DNA from: Daedaleopsis sinensis
Lineage: Eukaryota; Basidiomycota; Agaricomycetes; Polyporales; Polyporaceae
Direction of reading: 5' to 3'
DNA: 64,000 nucleotides
Assembly: GCA_033807695.1 (NCBI GenBank)
Contig: CM066300.1
Span: 4,340,001-4,404,000 of the forward strand
Of this stretch, positions 11,266 to 22,525 are shown in pieces (within the stretch, counting starts at the first letter, position 1; every line of letters starts with the position of its first letter). Both the position numbers and the translations under genes were made by a program. Below the pieces are notes generated by a model. That model was not told the DNA's origin. It made no database searches and saw only the letters and a program-made list of their open reading frames with translations.

Positions 11266-12375
11266 CTAAGTCGCTTTTGGAGCAGACAGCTTCTCCATGA
11301 TGGTGGTAGTCTTCACATCCTCCGTCGTAAAGGCACATGGATGTGCTGGAAGGCAGTGCGAGCCATGTCTGTAATAGTGTCGCCGCTCCCAATCTCCCAG
11401 AGCGCGTGCGAGTCCGCGGTGTTGGATCGAGCAGGAGCTCTGCGCTGTTTCCGCAGGCCGTGTAATATCGCCACTTCGGTCCTGGAGTCGGACGAACATG
11501 GTGATATGAAAGAAGTTTGTATCTGGGAGAACTTGAAATTCCGAGGGCACTGCGAGACTCACGATTTTCTGGCAAGATGCTGGCATCGTACGTTGTCTGA
11601 TCTCCTGTGTGTGCTTGCATCCAGTCCATTGCTCCTGTATACTACTGGGTGCGCTGTGAGGCAAGAACGGCGGAATATACGAAGATTGGGGCTGATCGGG
11701 TGTTGTTGGTAGATCCCCAGCGCTAAGGGAGACGAGCAGATCTAGATCTGCCAGGCGATCGGAATATCGCATCTTGGCACGCTTGGTAGAGTTTACACAG
11801 CGTTGACAGCCACATTTTCTGCAGGCAAGCCGTTTCTTACGTGACTGTCGTCCTCCGCCGTGTTGCCTTTCACAGGGAAATGAATGTCTGGTCCACGCCA
11901 GTTCTATTCTACAAGCCATCAACAAGCCATTGCCAACCTGGAAAGGCATGCACCGCGCGGTACGCCCTCCGAACCCTCCAACCGCTTCGTATGTGAGCAA
12001 GCGAGCGCGAGAACGCTGTGGATATTCCATCGAGTCCGTCTTCCGGTCTTCGATGAATGTTCCGGGGCCGGCGGTGTCAGAGAATTGCCCGTCCCAGGCT
12101 TCTACAGAGGTTGTACGAGCAATCCGAGTGTGCTCACATGAACCTTCGCGGTTTCCATTCAACAGAGACGACACCCAGACTCTCGGTGCAAGGGGTGATA
12201 ATCTCACGACTCGTCCCGGACGATGGGGTCGCGGAAGCTCCGATGACTGATACACCCACCATGTAGTCCCTAGATTGGACCGGGTCTGGAAATGACTGCG
12301 GGGAGGCTTCTTCACGAACCACGACTGTCGCCGTTCGATACAGGGCAGTTGAATATACGACCGAATTGAATTCAC
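11266..12375 (-). CDS. Unsupported long open frame, hypothetical
   Basis: A continuous 369-codon frame on the minus strand. A short basic, Cys-containing stretch (KKRLACRKCGCQRCVNS) and a Pro/Ser-rich part (DLPTTPDQPQSSYIPPFLPH) are the only noticeable parts. I recognise no domain, and GC-rich DNA produces frames of this length by chance. It is listed only because it is the longest open frame in the gene-poor interval. Confidence 0.15.
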   Translation of the reverse strand: MNSIRSYIQLPCIERRQSWFVKKPPRSHFQTRSNLGTTWWVYQSSELPRPHRPGRVVRLSPLAPRVWVSSLLNGNREGSCEHTRIARTTSVEAWDGQFSDTAGPGTFIEDRKTDSMEYPQRSRARLLTYEAVGGFGGRTARCMPFQVGNGLLMACRIELAWTRHSFPCERQHGGGRQSRKKRLACRKCGCQRCVNSTKRAKMRYSDRLADLDLLVSLSAGDLPTTPDQPQSSYIPPFLPHSAPSSIQEQWTGCKHTQEIRQRTMPASCQKIVSLAVPSEFQVLPDTNFFHITMFVRLQDRSGDITRPAETAQSSCSIQHRGLARALGDWERRHYYRHGSHCLPAHPCAFTTEDVKTTTIMEKLSAPKAT

Positions 12376-12838
12376 GAGCTGAGGTCATGAGGAGTTCCGA
12401 GTTCGGTATTCTGGTGAGCGCGCGCTGTACTGTGGCTTCGTCAGAGGCTCAGAAGAACGCCGGTCTTGGCGGTCCTCCTTGGCTGTGTGGGCTATTATGA
12501 AGGCATCCTTGGACATCTAGGGCACTTGGCAGCCGTCTGCGCACGTTTGCAGAGGTAGCGGAGGCAGCTCGGTGGTTTGAAGTTGTGCTGGAGGTGAATT
12601 AGGACGCTGAGAAACCGCAGCAGACGGATTGGTGGAAAGAGTCCGGAGACGGGAGGACAGAGCCCGAACGCGTGAGGTCCGCTTTCGCAGCGGGCGCCAA
12701 CGTGTGAGCATGCAGAGGCGCCGGTTACATAATGGCCGCCAAGGTGCGCCAAGACGGGTCAAAAGGTCTTGGCACCGGACACCATTGCCAAGAGATCGAC
12801 ATCGGCGACAGAGCTTAAAGAGACTATCCGCGTCGGCC

Positions 12839-15489
12839 ATGTCTCAGGACTCATTCCCCCACCTCGTTCCGCTCTCCACTCTCCAGCACACCCTCCACCG
12901 CCAGCTCTACCCGTTCTACGACATCGACCTCGACCTCGACCCCCTCCTCGCTCTCTCCCTCATGAGCCAGCCCCCGCAGTCTCCCCAGTCCCCCGTCGTT
13001 CCCTCCGACGCTGCGGAACTCCCTCAGTCCGACTCCTCCCCCTCCCAGACTGCTGCCCCTGCCCCCTCCGACGACTCTGCGCCTGGCCATGCCTGTGCAT
13101 GGGCAGGCTGCGACAAGGTCCTCTCTGACCCCGAATCCCTCTACAACCATCTCTGCAACGACCATATCGGCCGCAAGAGCACAGGCAATCTGTGCCTGAC
13201 CTGCAAATGGAAAGACTGCGGCACGACTTGTGCTAAGCGCGACCATATCACTAGTCACCTTCGAGGTACACACTCACTAGTCTGCTCGCTACCCCGCTCA
13301 CGTCCCGTGCAGTACACACCCCTCTCAAGCCCCACGTCTGCGAGATCTGCAAGAAGCCTTTCAAGCGGCCTCAAGATCTCAAGAAACACGAGAAGATCCA
13401 CACCGAAGAGCACCACGCCCAACACAAACACTCGAAAGCCATCACTGTCTCTGACCCCGCATACAGCTCGCGCGTGCGCGGCGACTCGCTTGATAAGTCC
13501 AGGAATCTCGCCCCTCCCACCGACCATCACGGCCAAATCGTACGCGCAAAGTCCTCGTCCGTCCCCCTGTCGGACAGCTCGTCCGGTATGCACACCCTTC
13601 CTCGTTCGTCCCCCAATATGTTTACGAGCATGCACTAGGGCCCGACTTCGGCGTATTGCCCACCCCTTCTCCGGAATTGGGTTATGCCCACGAAGCCGTC
13701 TCAGCACACGGCCGCAACCAAATGTACCGCATTCAGCAACAGTCACCCACTTGGGAGGTCCTTACTGATGACCTTCCCAATCGAAGCATACCAGTCAGCG
13801 GCACCAAACGCAGCTACGACTACGCCACCATGGACGAGTTCTTCGCCGATGTCAAGAAGCGTCGCGTTACCCCGGCCTACGACCCCCGTACGTTTTCTCG
13901 ACATCTTTGTTTGTGTAATTGCTCACAGTCTCACAGATATGGCTGCCCGCCTGAGCAATCTTGCGTACCAGCAATCGTTGAGCGCGACTACAAACGGCGC
14001 ACCCCAATCGGCCTCCATCCCTTCGAACTCGTCTTTCCCTCCCCGCTCTGTGTCGTTCGACATCCGTACGCCGGAAGAACTCGCTGCGGTCAACGAGTTC
14101 CTAATTACTCTTGGGCGCGATGTTTCGGGTCCAGGGGCCCACGTCCCGCGGCACCAACACCCACAGTCGATCCCACACTCGGCTGTGGGAGAGTCATCGT
14201 TCTTTGATCCAGCGAATCTGGCAGATCTTGGGTTGACCGGTATGCCCGGAATACCGCCTGTTCCAGGCCCTGGTTCTGGCGCAGGCTATAGCGGAGAGTC
14301 TGGTTTCATGCCTATGAACGAGTACTCTCACCATGGACAGTCTTACTCGAACAGGGGTTCCCAGCACTCGATTTCCCCGGTGCAGTTCGGCCTTTACCCC
14401 TCTGCGCAGGATATGGGAGGATCCCATGCGTACACCGGGTCTCGCGGTCGTGCCTCTCGCGCAAGCGCTACGGATGAACGCCTCTTTACAATGGACACAT
14501 CTTCGCATTTCTCTCCTTACCCACAGCACTACCTGACGCCACAACTCGACCTTGGGCCAGCGGCCAACCCAGGCGCGTCTCCCCTGTCTTCGCACTCTGG
14601 CATGTCCACGCCTCCGAGCGCGACCCCGCCTCACGTTCCTCTCACCGTCTCCCCCGAGAGCATGGCGGCTTTCGACTTTGTGCGCACAGGCCGTGCTCCC
14701 CCTGTCGTGCAGCTCGCACCTGTCGAGTACGTTTCGAAGAACATGCGCACGATCATCCCGCTCAAGAGCGCCGGCCCTGCCTCCCAATCGAGCCTCTCAA
14801 GCCGCCCCGAGCCCATGGAGCCCAAGCTCGGCACGAGCGCCGTGCACCGCGGGCTGCCGGCGCGCCTCACGTCCTCCGCCGCGTCCTCCGCCGCATCGTC
14901 CTCGCCCGCGGCGGGCAAGAGCAACCCGCTCTACCCGCTGCTCACCTCCGGGGACGAGCAGTTCAAGCTGGCCCCGCTCGGCGCCCATTTCCGCACGTCC
15001 TCGCCCGTCTCTCCGCCCTCCCCGCACGCGCGCGAGCCCACCGTTTCGCCCACGCTCACGTCGACGACGCTCGGCCAGCGCAGCCCCTCCCCGCTCTCGG
15101 ACAGCTCGTCGACGCCCTCCCCGACGCAGTCCGTCGCGTCCACGCCCGCGGCGTCGTACCCCACGCTCCCCGGGGACGGCGAGCGCGTCGCGTACCCGGT
15201 GCTGCCCCCGCTCAGCTCGCTCGCGCAGGACGTGTCGCGCATCGACCTCGGCAAGGCGCGCTCAGCGAGCCCCGAGGAGCGGCGGAAGCACGCGGCGCTG
15301 CTCCGGGACCTGCTCGTCGCGATCAACATGGAGTACAAGCGGCGGTTCGGCACCCCGCCGCCAGTCGGCGCTGGGGCTCGCGCGCGCGTCGTGTGCGCGG
15401 GTGCGGGCGCGCGCCGGGCGGAGCAGCTGGAGCAGAAGGTGCGCGGGATCGAGCGGGAGGTGCGGGATGTGGAGATGATCGCGGTTTGA
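12839..15489 (+). CDS. PacC/Rim101-type pH-responsive zinc finger transcription factor
   Basis: PacC controls ambient-pH responses in fungi: at alkaline pH the Rim/Pal pathway triggers its proteolysis and the short form enters the nucleus. Exons 12839-13265, 13313-13585, 13639-13887 and 13937-15489 encode about 833 residues. Three C2H2 fingers lie near residues 82-175: [37 protein letters not shown], and [20 protein letters not shown], the last diagnostic of PacC. A basic segment ([15 protein letters not shown]) follows. The long C-terminus is Ser/Pro/Ala-rich and has three YPxL motifs (LYPLL, SYPTL, AYPVL), the known binding motif for the Alix-like PalA/Rim20. A coiled-coil-like end ([19 protein letters not shown]) closes the protein. 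Start is the first ATG before the conserved N-terminal region; the upstream frame is open but unlike PacC. Confidence 0.9.
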
Positions 15490-16086
15490 ACGATGAACGA
15501 GTGTGCGCTGTGCGCGTGAGTACGGTCCTGCTGCGCGTCGAGAGGAGCGGAATGAAGGTAAATTAGATATCGATACCCTGGTCGTGTCGGGACGTTGCGG
15601 ATTCGGTGCGCCTGGCGGTGACTGTCGTATATGTATTCCGTTATGTTGTACTTGTATGTATTCGGTTTCCTCCGCTATCACACTATGCTTTCTCTCCATT
15701 GCTCGCTGGCATGATTCTCCTACATCCTTACCTTCGCCTCGCAGTTGCACCTGTGAGATCGTGGTGGCGGGTTCGAGCTTCTCTTGCGTCCACACGCTCT
15801 CATGATCCTGACGCCCCGGCACTCGTAGCACAAATTTAACCAACAGCCTTCTCTTTTTCTGGATCGGCCCTCCGTACTACTACGACCCCGCGCTCGAGCT
15901 GGAGAGACTGCTCGACAGCGCTCCGACCACCCCTCCTCGGAGGCGCTGTCATTGTCACGAAGTCACAGGGAGACGCGTCTCGTAACGCGCCACTACGCGT
16001 CATCTACTGTCACTCATTCGAGCACTTCCTACTGAAGAAGACAAAGGTTACAAGCCAACGTCGCACGCTTGCGATTTAGTGATACT
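15490..16086. other. Intergenic, pacC 3' side up to the LINE insertion
   Basis: About 600 bp with no supported gene. It presumably holds the pacC 3' UTR and terminator and ends at the left copy of the retrotransposon target-site duplication. Confidence 0.5.
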
Positions 16087-16098
16087 AAGAAACGGTCA
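16087..16098. repeat. LINE target-site duplication, left copy
   Basis: AAGAAACGGTCA, identical to 22494-22505, immediately before the element. Confidence 0.85.
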
Positions 16099-16239
16099 GG
16101 ACCCTCCTTGACTTCTTACCACCACCACCCAGTTTTTTCCCACGCTACAGCCTTACAGGGGAGGCTGTCAGTGTGCGGCATACTAGGTCTACTGGTACTA
16201 AGCACTTAGACTACACACTTAGGCGACATACTAGAGTTC

Positions 16240-17916
16240 ATGTCGACGACCGATAAGCAGAGCAGGATGCCCCCGACGGGACAGACGACCACGACGCAAC
16301 GCAAAGTGACAGGCGCCGGTGCCAGCGCGGCGACGGCAGGCAAGAAGACGACGGCGGTGAAGACGCAGAGGCAGATGTTTCGGGAGGCAGAGCAGCACAT
16401 CCCAGACCTCGACGCGGCCCTCGAGTTCCTTCGCCACAGGACGTTGATCCCGGAGGGGGACGAAGGCCTAACGGACTCGGCGCTCATCTCCGGCCTCCTA
16501 CACCTCGCCATGGCCGCCCCCACCGCCGACCTCGCCCGCAAAAGCCTGATAGCCTTCGCCCACCTTGCGAAGGCTATTAACTACAAGAAGCTGTATGGAA
16601 ACTTGGCCGCAACGGTTGCAGAACGGGTGGAGGCGCAGCTCATTCTCCGACTGGACGCCCACACCGAGAAGGTCGAGCAGGACGTCGCAACGGGGACGGA
16701 TGGGATGGACGACGCTAGAAAGAAGATGGTGGATTGTGCGGGGCAGCTGCGCGAGGCTTGCCAGAGGCTGGATACGGCGACGGCGGCGCTGACGGGAGCG
16801 AAGGAGGACTTACAGGCGGCGCAAGGCCAGCGAGCAGACACCGGTGCGTCCGCCTCTCCACCTCCTGCATTTACTCTGGACACCGCCCCGGTGCGTACCC
16901 GGAGGGCGGTAGACCTCTCGGATCTCCTCCAGCGACAAGTGCTGGTCCGAGGGGTCTCCATAACCGACCCGGAGGGCAACAAGCTGAGCGATCGCGAGGT
17001 GTTGGAGAGGGCAAAGCAGGCGGTCGACCTGATGGCGGGCGAGGGCCTTACCCCGCCGAAGGACGCCGCCATAGACTCGGCGAAGGTCCAGCGTCACGGC
17101 GACGTCGTCTTCACCACGACCTCCCGGGACCTCGCTCGATGGCTCCTCAACCCGAACGTGAATCGATCGTTCACCAGAAAAATGGGCACCAGTGCAAAAA
17201 TTGTGGAGCGTACGTATCAACTGGTCGCCGAGTACGTACCGGTCACCTTCAACCCCGACCACGCGCCAGCGCTGCGCGACGTTGAGGCCGCCCACGAGCT
17301 GGAAGAAGGAGCGATAGTCAAGGCCGAATGGATCAGGGCGATCGAAAAGCGCTACGTGGGGCAGCGCACTGCCTTTTTGCTGCTAACTTTCAGCAGTGTT
17401 GACCAGGCGAATCGTGCTCTGCGAGGCCTCACGATTGCGGGCCGACGAGTCATTGTACGGCGCGACATCAAGGAGCCGCTGCGCTGTCTGAACTGCCAAA
17501 GTTACGACGGTCATTTGGCCAGGGAATGCCCGTCTCAACACGCGGTCTGCGCGTTCTGCGCAGGGCATCACGTCTCCATGCAATGCATGATCAAGGACCC
17601 GACTCTTTACCGCTGCGCCAACTGCGATGAAGACGGCCATGCTGCGTGGGATCGATCCTGTCCCACGCACCGCAGGAAGGTGCGTGACTTCGCCGCACGA
17701 CGCGCTGACTCGGGCTTTAGGTACTTCGTCACGAACGACCCTCGCACCTGGGTCACGGACGAGGAGGCTCTGACACGAGCTCCGCCGCCACCGTCGCTCT
17801 GGGACCACATCGCCCACAGCTTCCCGCCGGACGCGAACACGCAAGGGCCGCGGCAAGCTAACATCGACACGTTCTTCGGAGCGCCGCCTCGAGACCCACC
17901 TCCCGCCACTTATTGA
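16240..17916 (+). CDS. LINE ORF1, gag-like RNA-binding protein
   Basis: Single uninterrupted frame of 558 residues. The N-terminal half is basic and then helical, with a probable coiled coil (KVEQDVATGTDGMDDARKKM onward). The middle resembles the RRM-like region of LINE ORF1 proteins (KAEWIRAIEKRYVGQRTAFL). Near residues 410-475 there are three Cys/His knuckles: CLNCQSYDGHLARECPSQ, CAFCAGHHVSMQCM, and CANCDEDGHAAWDRSCP. The family binds its own RNA to form ribonucleoprotein particles. The stop TGA (17914-17916) overlaps the beginning of the ORF2 frame by a few bases, suggesting coupled termination and reinitiation. Confidence 0.88.
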   Translation: MSTTDKQSRMPPTGQTTTTQRKVTGAGASAATAGKKTTAVKTQRQMFREAEQHIPDLDAALEFLRHRTLIPEGDEGLTDSALISGLLHLAMAAPTADLARKSLIAFAHLAKAINYKKLYGNLAATVAERVEAQLILRLDAHTEKVEQDVATGTDGMDDARKKMVDCAGQLREACQRLDTATAALTGAKEDLQAAQGQRADTGASASPPPAFTLDTAPVRTRRAVDLSDLLQRQVLVRGVSITDPEGNKLSDREVLERAKQAVDLMAGEGLTPPKDAAIDSAKVQRHGDVVFTTTSRDLARWLLNPNVNRSFTRKMGTSAKIVERTYQLVAEYVPVTFNPDHAPALRDVEAAHELEEGAIVKAEWIRAIEKRYVGQRTAFLLLTFSSVDQANRALRGLTIAGRRVIVRRDIKEPLRCLNCQSYDGHLARECPSQHAVCAFCAGHHVSMQCMIKDPTLYRCANCDEDGHAAWDRSCPTHRRKVRDFAARRADSGFRYFVTNDPRTWVTDEEALTRAPPPPSLWDHIAHSFPPDANTQGPRQANIDTFFGAPPRDPPPATY

Positions 17917-20900
17917 CCGCCCCAGTTGCCCCACTACTCCGCATATGGCAGCAGAATATAAACAAGTCGCTGGACGGCCAGCTCGAGCTTCTCCACAGCG
18001 CGCTCCCCACCGACTTCGACATCATTGCGATACAAGAGCCTTACCTCGACCACCTCCGCCTCACTCGCAGCACCCCGCACTGGCGAGTTGTCTACCCAGC
18101 TGTACGCGACCGAGATACCGCTGGAAGAACGCGCTCCGTCCTCCTCATTAACACTCGAGTATCCACGAACACTTGGACCCCCGTCAGCATCCCGCACCCA
18201 GACGTCACCGCGATCTCGATCAAGACCGAGGGCGCCACCGTCCACCTCGTCAACCTCTACGTCGACGGGGAGCACGACACGGCAATCCATGCAGCGACGA
18301 GAGCTACCAGAACGCTCGTCGCGGCCGGCGACGGGGAGCAACATGTCATCTGGCTCGGCGACTTTAATCGCCACCACCCCAACTGGGACGATCCCTCTAA
18401 TCACCAGCTCTTCTACAGGAACAACCTCGTCCGCGCTGAACTGCTGATCAACCGGATTGCGGACCTCGGGTTGGAGATGGCTCTCCCCCCGTCACTGGCC
18501 ACGCTAGAATCAATGAACACGAAGTCTCGCACACGCCCCGACAATGTTTTCTGCTCGGAAGTGCTACTGGAGTGCCTGCGCTCGTGCAGGGTGGCAGAGG
18601 ACTTGAGGCCTATCCTTACTGATCACTTTCCCATTTTAACAGTATTCGAGCTCCCAACAGAGGAGGCGAGGCCGAGGATCCGGCGGGACTTCAGGACGGT
18701 GGACTGGGGCGAATTCGAAACGGCACTCGCGACACGATTGGACGCCCGCGGTCCCCACGGCGACATCAGAACTCAGCAAGACTTCGACTCGTCCCTCGAC
18801 GACCTCATGTCCGACCTTCAAGCCACGGTGGAAGAGCACGTTCCGCTCTCCCCCGACACGCCCTACGCGAAGCGATGGTGGACCAAGGAGCTAACATCTA
18901 TGCGCAAGGAGAAGGAGAAGCTAGGGCGAGCCTCACATCGCCATCGCGCCGAGCGCGCGCACCCCTCACACGCTGAGTTCCGACGCTACCGGAACCGCTA
19001 TACTGATGCAATTCGCACAGCAAAAGGCGACCACTGGAGGGCGTGGATCGACTCAGTGGACGCGACCACCATATGGGATGCTAACCGTTTTTTTAAAGAC
19101 AGGATCGACGGACGGCGGTCGCTCAAGGATTCCCCCGCTGAACGTGCTCAACCGGGACGGACAGCAAGCGGTCATCACCTCGAACCCGGACAAAAGCGAG
19201 GAGTTCTACAAGACCTTCTTCCTGCCCTCGGGCGACGTTCCCATCCCCGGCGGCCCGTACCCGGCTCCGAAGTTCAAGTTCAGCCCGATCACGGATGAGC
19301 AAGTGCGACAGGCGATCAAGTCGCTCCGATCCTTCAAGGCTCCGGGCCCGGACGCGATCCCAAACGAAGTATTTAAGCACTGCTGTGACACGCTCACCCC
19401 GATGCTAGGCCGCCTCTTCAGGGCCACGTTCGAGCTCCGGTACTACCCGGAACGGTGGAAGCTCTCCGACACGGTCGTTCTCAAGAAGCCGGGGAAGGCG
19501 GACTACTCGGCAGCCAAAGCGTGGCGACCGATCGCGCTGCTGAACTGCGCGTCAAAAATTCTGTCCCGGTGCGTTGCAGACGTGCTCGTCTATGAGGCTG
19601 AGCGACACTCCCTTCTAGCCACCCATCAGTTTGGCGGACGCGCAGGCCGGACGACCACGGACTCCATCCATCTCGTCACCAAGACGATCAAGGATGCGTG
19701 GAGGCAGAACAAAGCGGCGTCGGTCGTCTTCCTGGACATCAAATCGGCCTTCCCAGCAGCTGTCCCGGAACGCCTTTTCCACAACTTGCGAACCAGAGGA
19801 GTCCCGGTCGAGTATGTCGAGTGGCTCAGAGCGAAACTCGACGGCAGAAGAACGCGCCTCAAGTTCGACGACTACGAGTCCGACCTCTTCCAGATTATGA
19901 GCGGCATCGACCAGGGATGCCCGCTCTCGGTAATTCTCTATGCATTCTATAACTCTGACCTCATAGACAGCGCACGGATCAAGGGAGGCGAGCTGGCGGT
20001 GGGCTCGATGGACGATGTCGCCCTTGTCACGACGGGCACCACCTTCCAGGACTGTCATGACAAGATTCGGGACTTCTTGGAGCGCCCCGGGGGTGGCCTA
20101 GCCTGGTCGCTCGCGCACAACTCGGCCTATTCGCTCGACAAGTTCGGTCTAGTCAACTGCAAGGCCCGCACCAAGACGCTCGGCCCCGACCTGACGCTGT
20201 CGGATGGGACGGTCATCCCAGCGGCCGCTTTCCACCGCTTCCTAGGACTGCTCGTCGATCAAAGCCTAAAGTTTCGTGAGCAGACAGCGCTTGCACATTC
20301 GAAGGGAGCAAAATGGGTCGCACTACTGCGCCGGCTCGCAAACACAAGGAACGGCCTCACGCTGGGGGTCGTGCGACGGCTCTACCAGGCCGTCGTGATC
20401 CCCAGTATGCTCTATGCGTCCGACACATTTCTCACCCCCGTACGGAAGCTTGCAGGCCAGAAGCGCAGACACGGGTCGGTCGGCAACATCCGGCGACTTG
20501 CAAGGGTGCAGCGGCAAGCGCTGCTGGTCATGACAGGCGTGCTCCGTTCTACGGCGACGGACGCCCTCGAGGCACACACTAACATGCTTCCATTTGACCT
20601 TTTAGTAGATAAGCTGGCGCATAGAGCGGCGGTCAGACTGTGCGCTCTCCCCCGGTCACACCCACTCGCCCCCCACGTGCAGAAAGCCGGCCGGAAGCTC
20701 GTCCGCCGACACCGGTCGTCTCTCCATGAACTCCTCGATGCGTACCGCCCCTACCTCGACTACAAGAGCACCGAGCGGATCTCGCCCACTCGCGTCCACC
20801 CGCGATGGGCGCCCAAGCACCGCGTCCACGTTATCAAGAACCGCGAAAAGGCGGTGGAGGACGACAAGCGGTGGGCTCGGCGTGGCGCGTATCGAGTCTA

Positions 20901-21837
20901 CACAGACGGCTCCGACATCGACGGAGGGGTAGGGGCGGCGGCGGTCCTTTACACGCCCGGCCGACGGCGTCCCAAGATTCTAAGGTACCACCTGGGACCG
21001 TCCACGAGACACACGGTGTACGAGGCCGAGATAGCGGCCACGGTCCTCGCCCTCGTCCTGCTCCTCTCGGTGGTGGGACCTATGCGGCGCGCCTCGATCG
21101 CTCTGGACAACACCGCGGCCATACAGGCCTCCACGCTGCGCACGGCTGCCCCCGGGCGTTACCTCACTGACCTGTTCCATAGCTACGTGAAGAAGCTCAA
21201 GTCCGAGCGCCCCGACCTCCGGCTCACCCTCCGATGGGTCCCCGGGCACGAGGAGGTGGAAGGCAACGAGAAGGCGGACGAAGTCGCGAAGGAGGCAGCA
21301 GGTGGACGGTCGAGCTCCCCACAGAGCCTCCCGAGGGAGCTGCGCAAACCGCTCCCGCTCAGTGTCTCCAGGGCCCGCCAGAACTACCAGCAAGAGCTCG
21401 AGAAGCAGGCCCGGGCGAGGTGGCGCACCTCGCGGAGGGGTATACGCATGGCAACCATTGACGGCGCCCTGCCTTCGAAGAAATACATGACGCTGATCGA
21501 GTCGCTCCCCCGCAGGAGCGCCAACCTTCTCCTCCAGCTCCGCACCGGCCACATCCCCCTTTACTCCTATCTCGAACGTATTGGAAAGTCGCTCACGTCG
21601 ACCTGCCCCACCTGTGAAGAAGCTCCCGAGACGGTCAAACATTTTCTACTACACTGCCCGACATACGCCTTCCATCGCGCGGTCTACTACGCACCGCTCG
21701 GCTTTTCCGGACGAACGCTCAAGGTCCTGCTCAACACGAAGGACGGCCTGAAACCCCTCTTCGCCTACATCAACGCTACAGAACGCTTCCGCAGGACATT
21801 CGGGCTCCTCCCGCAGCTGCGCGACGACGAGACCTGA
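17913..21837 (+). CDS. LINE ORF2, endonuclease/reverse transcriptase/RNase H, with +1 frame break
   Basis: Two overlapping frames (17913-19298 and 19006-21837) encode one protein of about 1300 residues; the join is near the seven-T run at 19086-19092. The first part is an APE-type endonuclease: AIQEPYLD, HVIWLGDFNRHHPNWDD and LTDHFPILTVF supply the usual acidic, Asn and His residues. The second is reverse transcriptase: FKAPGPDAIPNEVF, WRPIALLNCASKILSR, VVFLDIKSAFP (first catalytic Asp), and GSMDDVALV where the family normally has Y/F-x-D-D. RNase H follows (YRVYTDGSD, YEAEIAATV, ALDNTAAIQ, WVPGHEEVEGNEKADEVAK), then a CPTCEEAPETVKHFLLHC knuckle. No ATG lies near the ORF1 stop in this frame, so initiation probably depends on ORF1. 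Confidence 0.88.
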
Positions 21838-22465
21838 GCCTTCACACTGCCTCTTTGACACTTGGCCCGGCTGACACCCTGCTCACAGCGCGACACCCTC
21901 CAGCAACTGGGAGCTGACAGGGCTGCTCCGCTCGGGCCCCCCCGAGAGAAGCAGCCTTGGCAGCACCCGCACTCGGCACTGTTCTTCTCTTTCGCTTTTT
22001 CTCTTATACGGCCACGGCACGCACTGTCCCTCTGTCCCGGGGATGGCGGAGTTTTGACGAGGGGCGGGGTAACCGCAACTCGTATCCCTGCCTGCAGAAG
22101 AGACGAGATCCAGGAGCGCATGAACGCTACCCATAACTGCCGCAGGTTTAGAACCCATTGCCCTACCACTCGATGGTCGGGGGCTGTGGGGGCAGCGCGT
22201 GTCGAGGGGCCGCTTGGTTTCGGTCTCGTATATAGCACTATGCACCTCTCACTCTCACTCACTCTCTCTACTCCCTTACAGTACCGGAAGGCCTCGGCCG
22301 CTCTCACCACTTACTTAATGGCCATAGTCGTCGTGCCCCGACCCCTTCTCTCCTACCCCCCTGCTCTTGATCAGTGAACCCTTTCTTTTTCGCACTCGTT
22401 GGATTCGGTAGCTACATTGTATTGTACTGCCTACCATAGGGCTAGGCCCTAAAGGGCGGTAAACG

Positions 22466-22493
22466 AGGATAACAAACAAACAAACAAACAAAC
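22466..22493. repeat. (AAAC)n LINE tail
   Basis: Tandem AAAC units directly before the right target-site duplication; typical simple-repeat tail left by target-primed reverse transcription. Confidence 0.8.
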
Positions 22494-22505
22494 AAGAAAC
22501 GGTCA
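22494..22505. repeat. LINE target-site duplication, right copy
   Basis: AAGAAACGGTCA, identical to 16087-16098. It lies 20 bp from the stop codon of the F-box gene that reads toward it. Confidence 0.85.
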
Positions 22506-22525
22506 TAACTATGCAGTATTTAGTG

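Larger units (their letters stand above)
7581..12838. other. Gene-poor interval with decayed repeated sequence
   Basis: No gene in these 5.2 kb can be supported with confidence. The left half (about 7.9-10.9 kb) contains several diverged copies of one sequence, described separately. Open frames here have unbiased composition and overlap on both strands, typical of GC-rich noncoding DNA. Confidence 0.6.
16099..22493 (+). mobile_element. Full-length Tad1-like non-LTR retrotransposon (LINE)
   Basis: About 6.4 kb bounded by an exact 12-bp duplication (16087-16098 and 22494-22505) and ending in an (AAAC)n tract of about 28 bp (22466-22493). There is a short 5' leader (16099-16239), ORF1 (gag-like with zinc knuckles), ORF2 (AP endonuclease, reverse transcriptase, RNase H, terminal zinc knuckle), and a 650-bp 3' UTR. 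The order EN-RT-RNase H after a CCHC-gag ORF fits the Tad1/I group of fungal LINEs; clade placement is inference. Because ORF1 and the leader are complete, this is not the usual 5'-truncated copy. ORF2 carries one frame break and an unusual catalytic box, so the copy may be inactive. Confidence 0.9.

Noticed and set aside
14552..15478. 308-codon Arg/Pro/Ser-rich plus-strand frame
   Set aside because: Shifted shadow of the PacC C-terminal exon.
22466..22493. AAAC microsatellite as an independent repeat
   Set aside because: Its position directly before the target-site duplication makes it the tail of the LINE.
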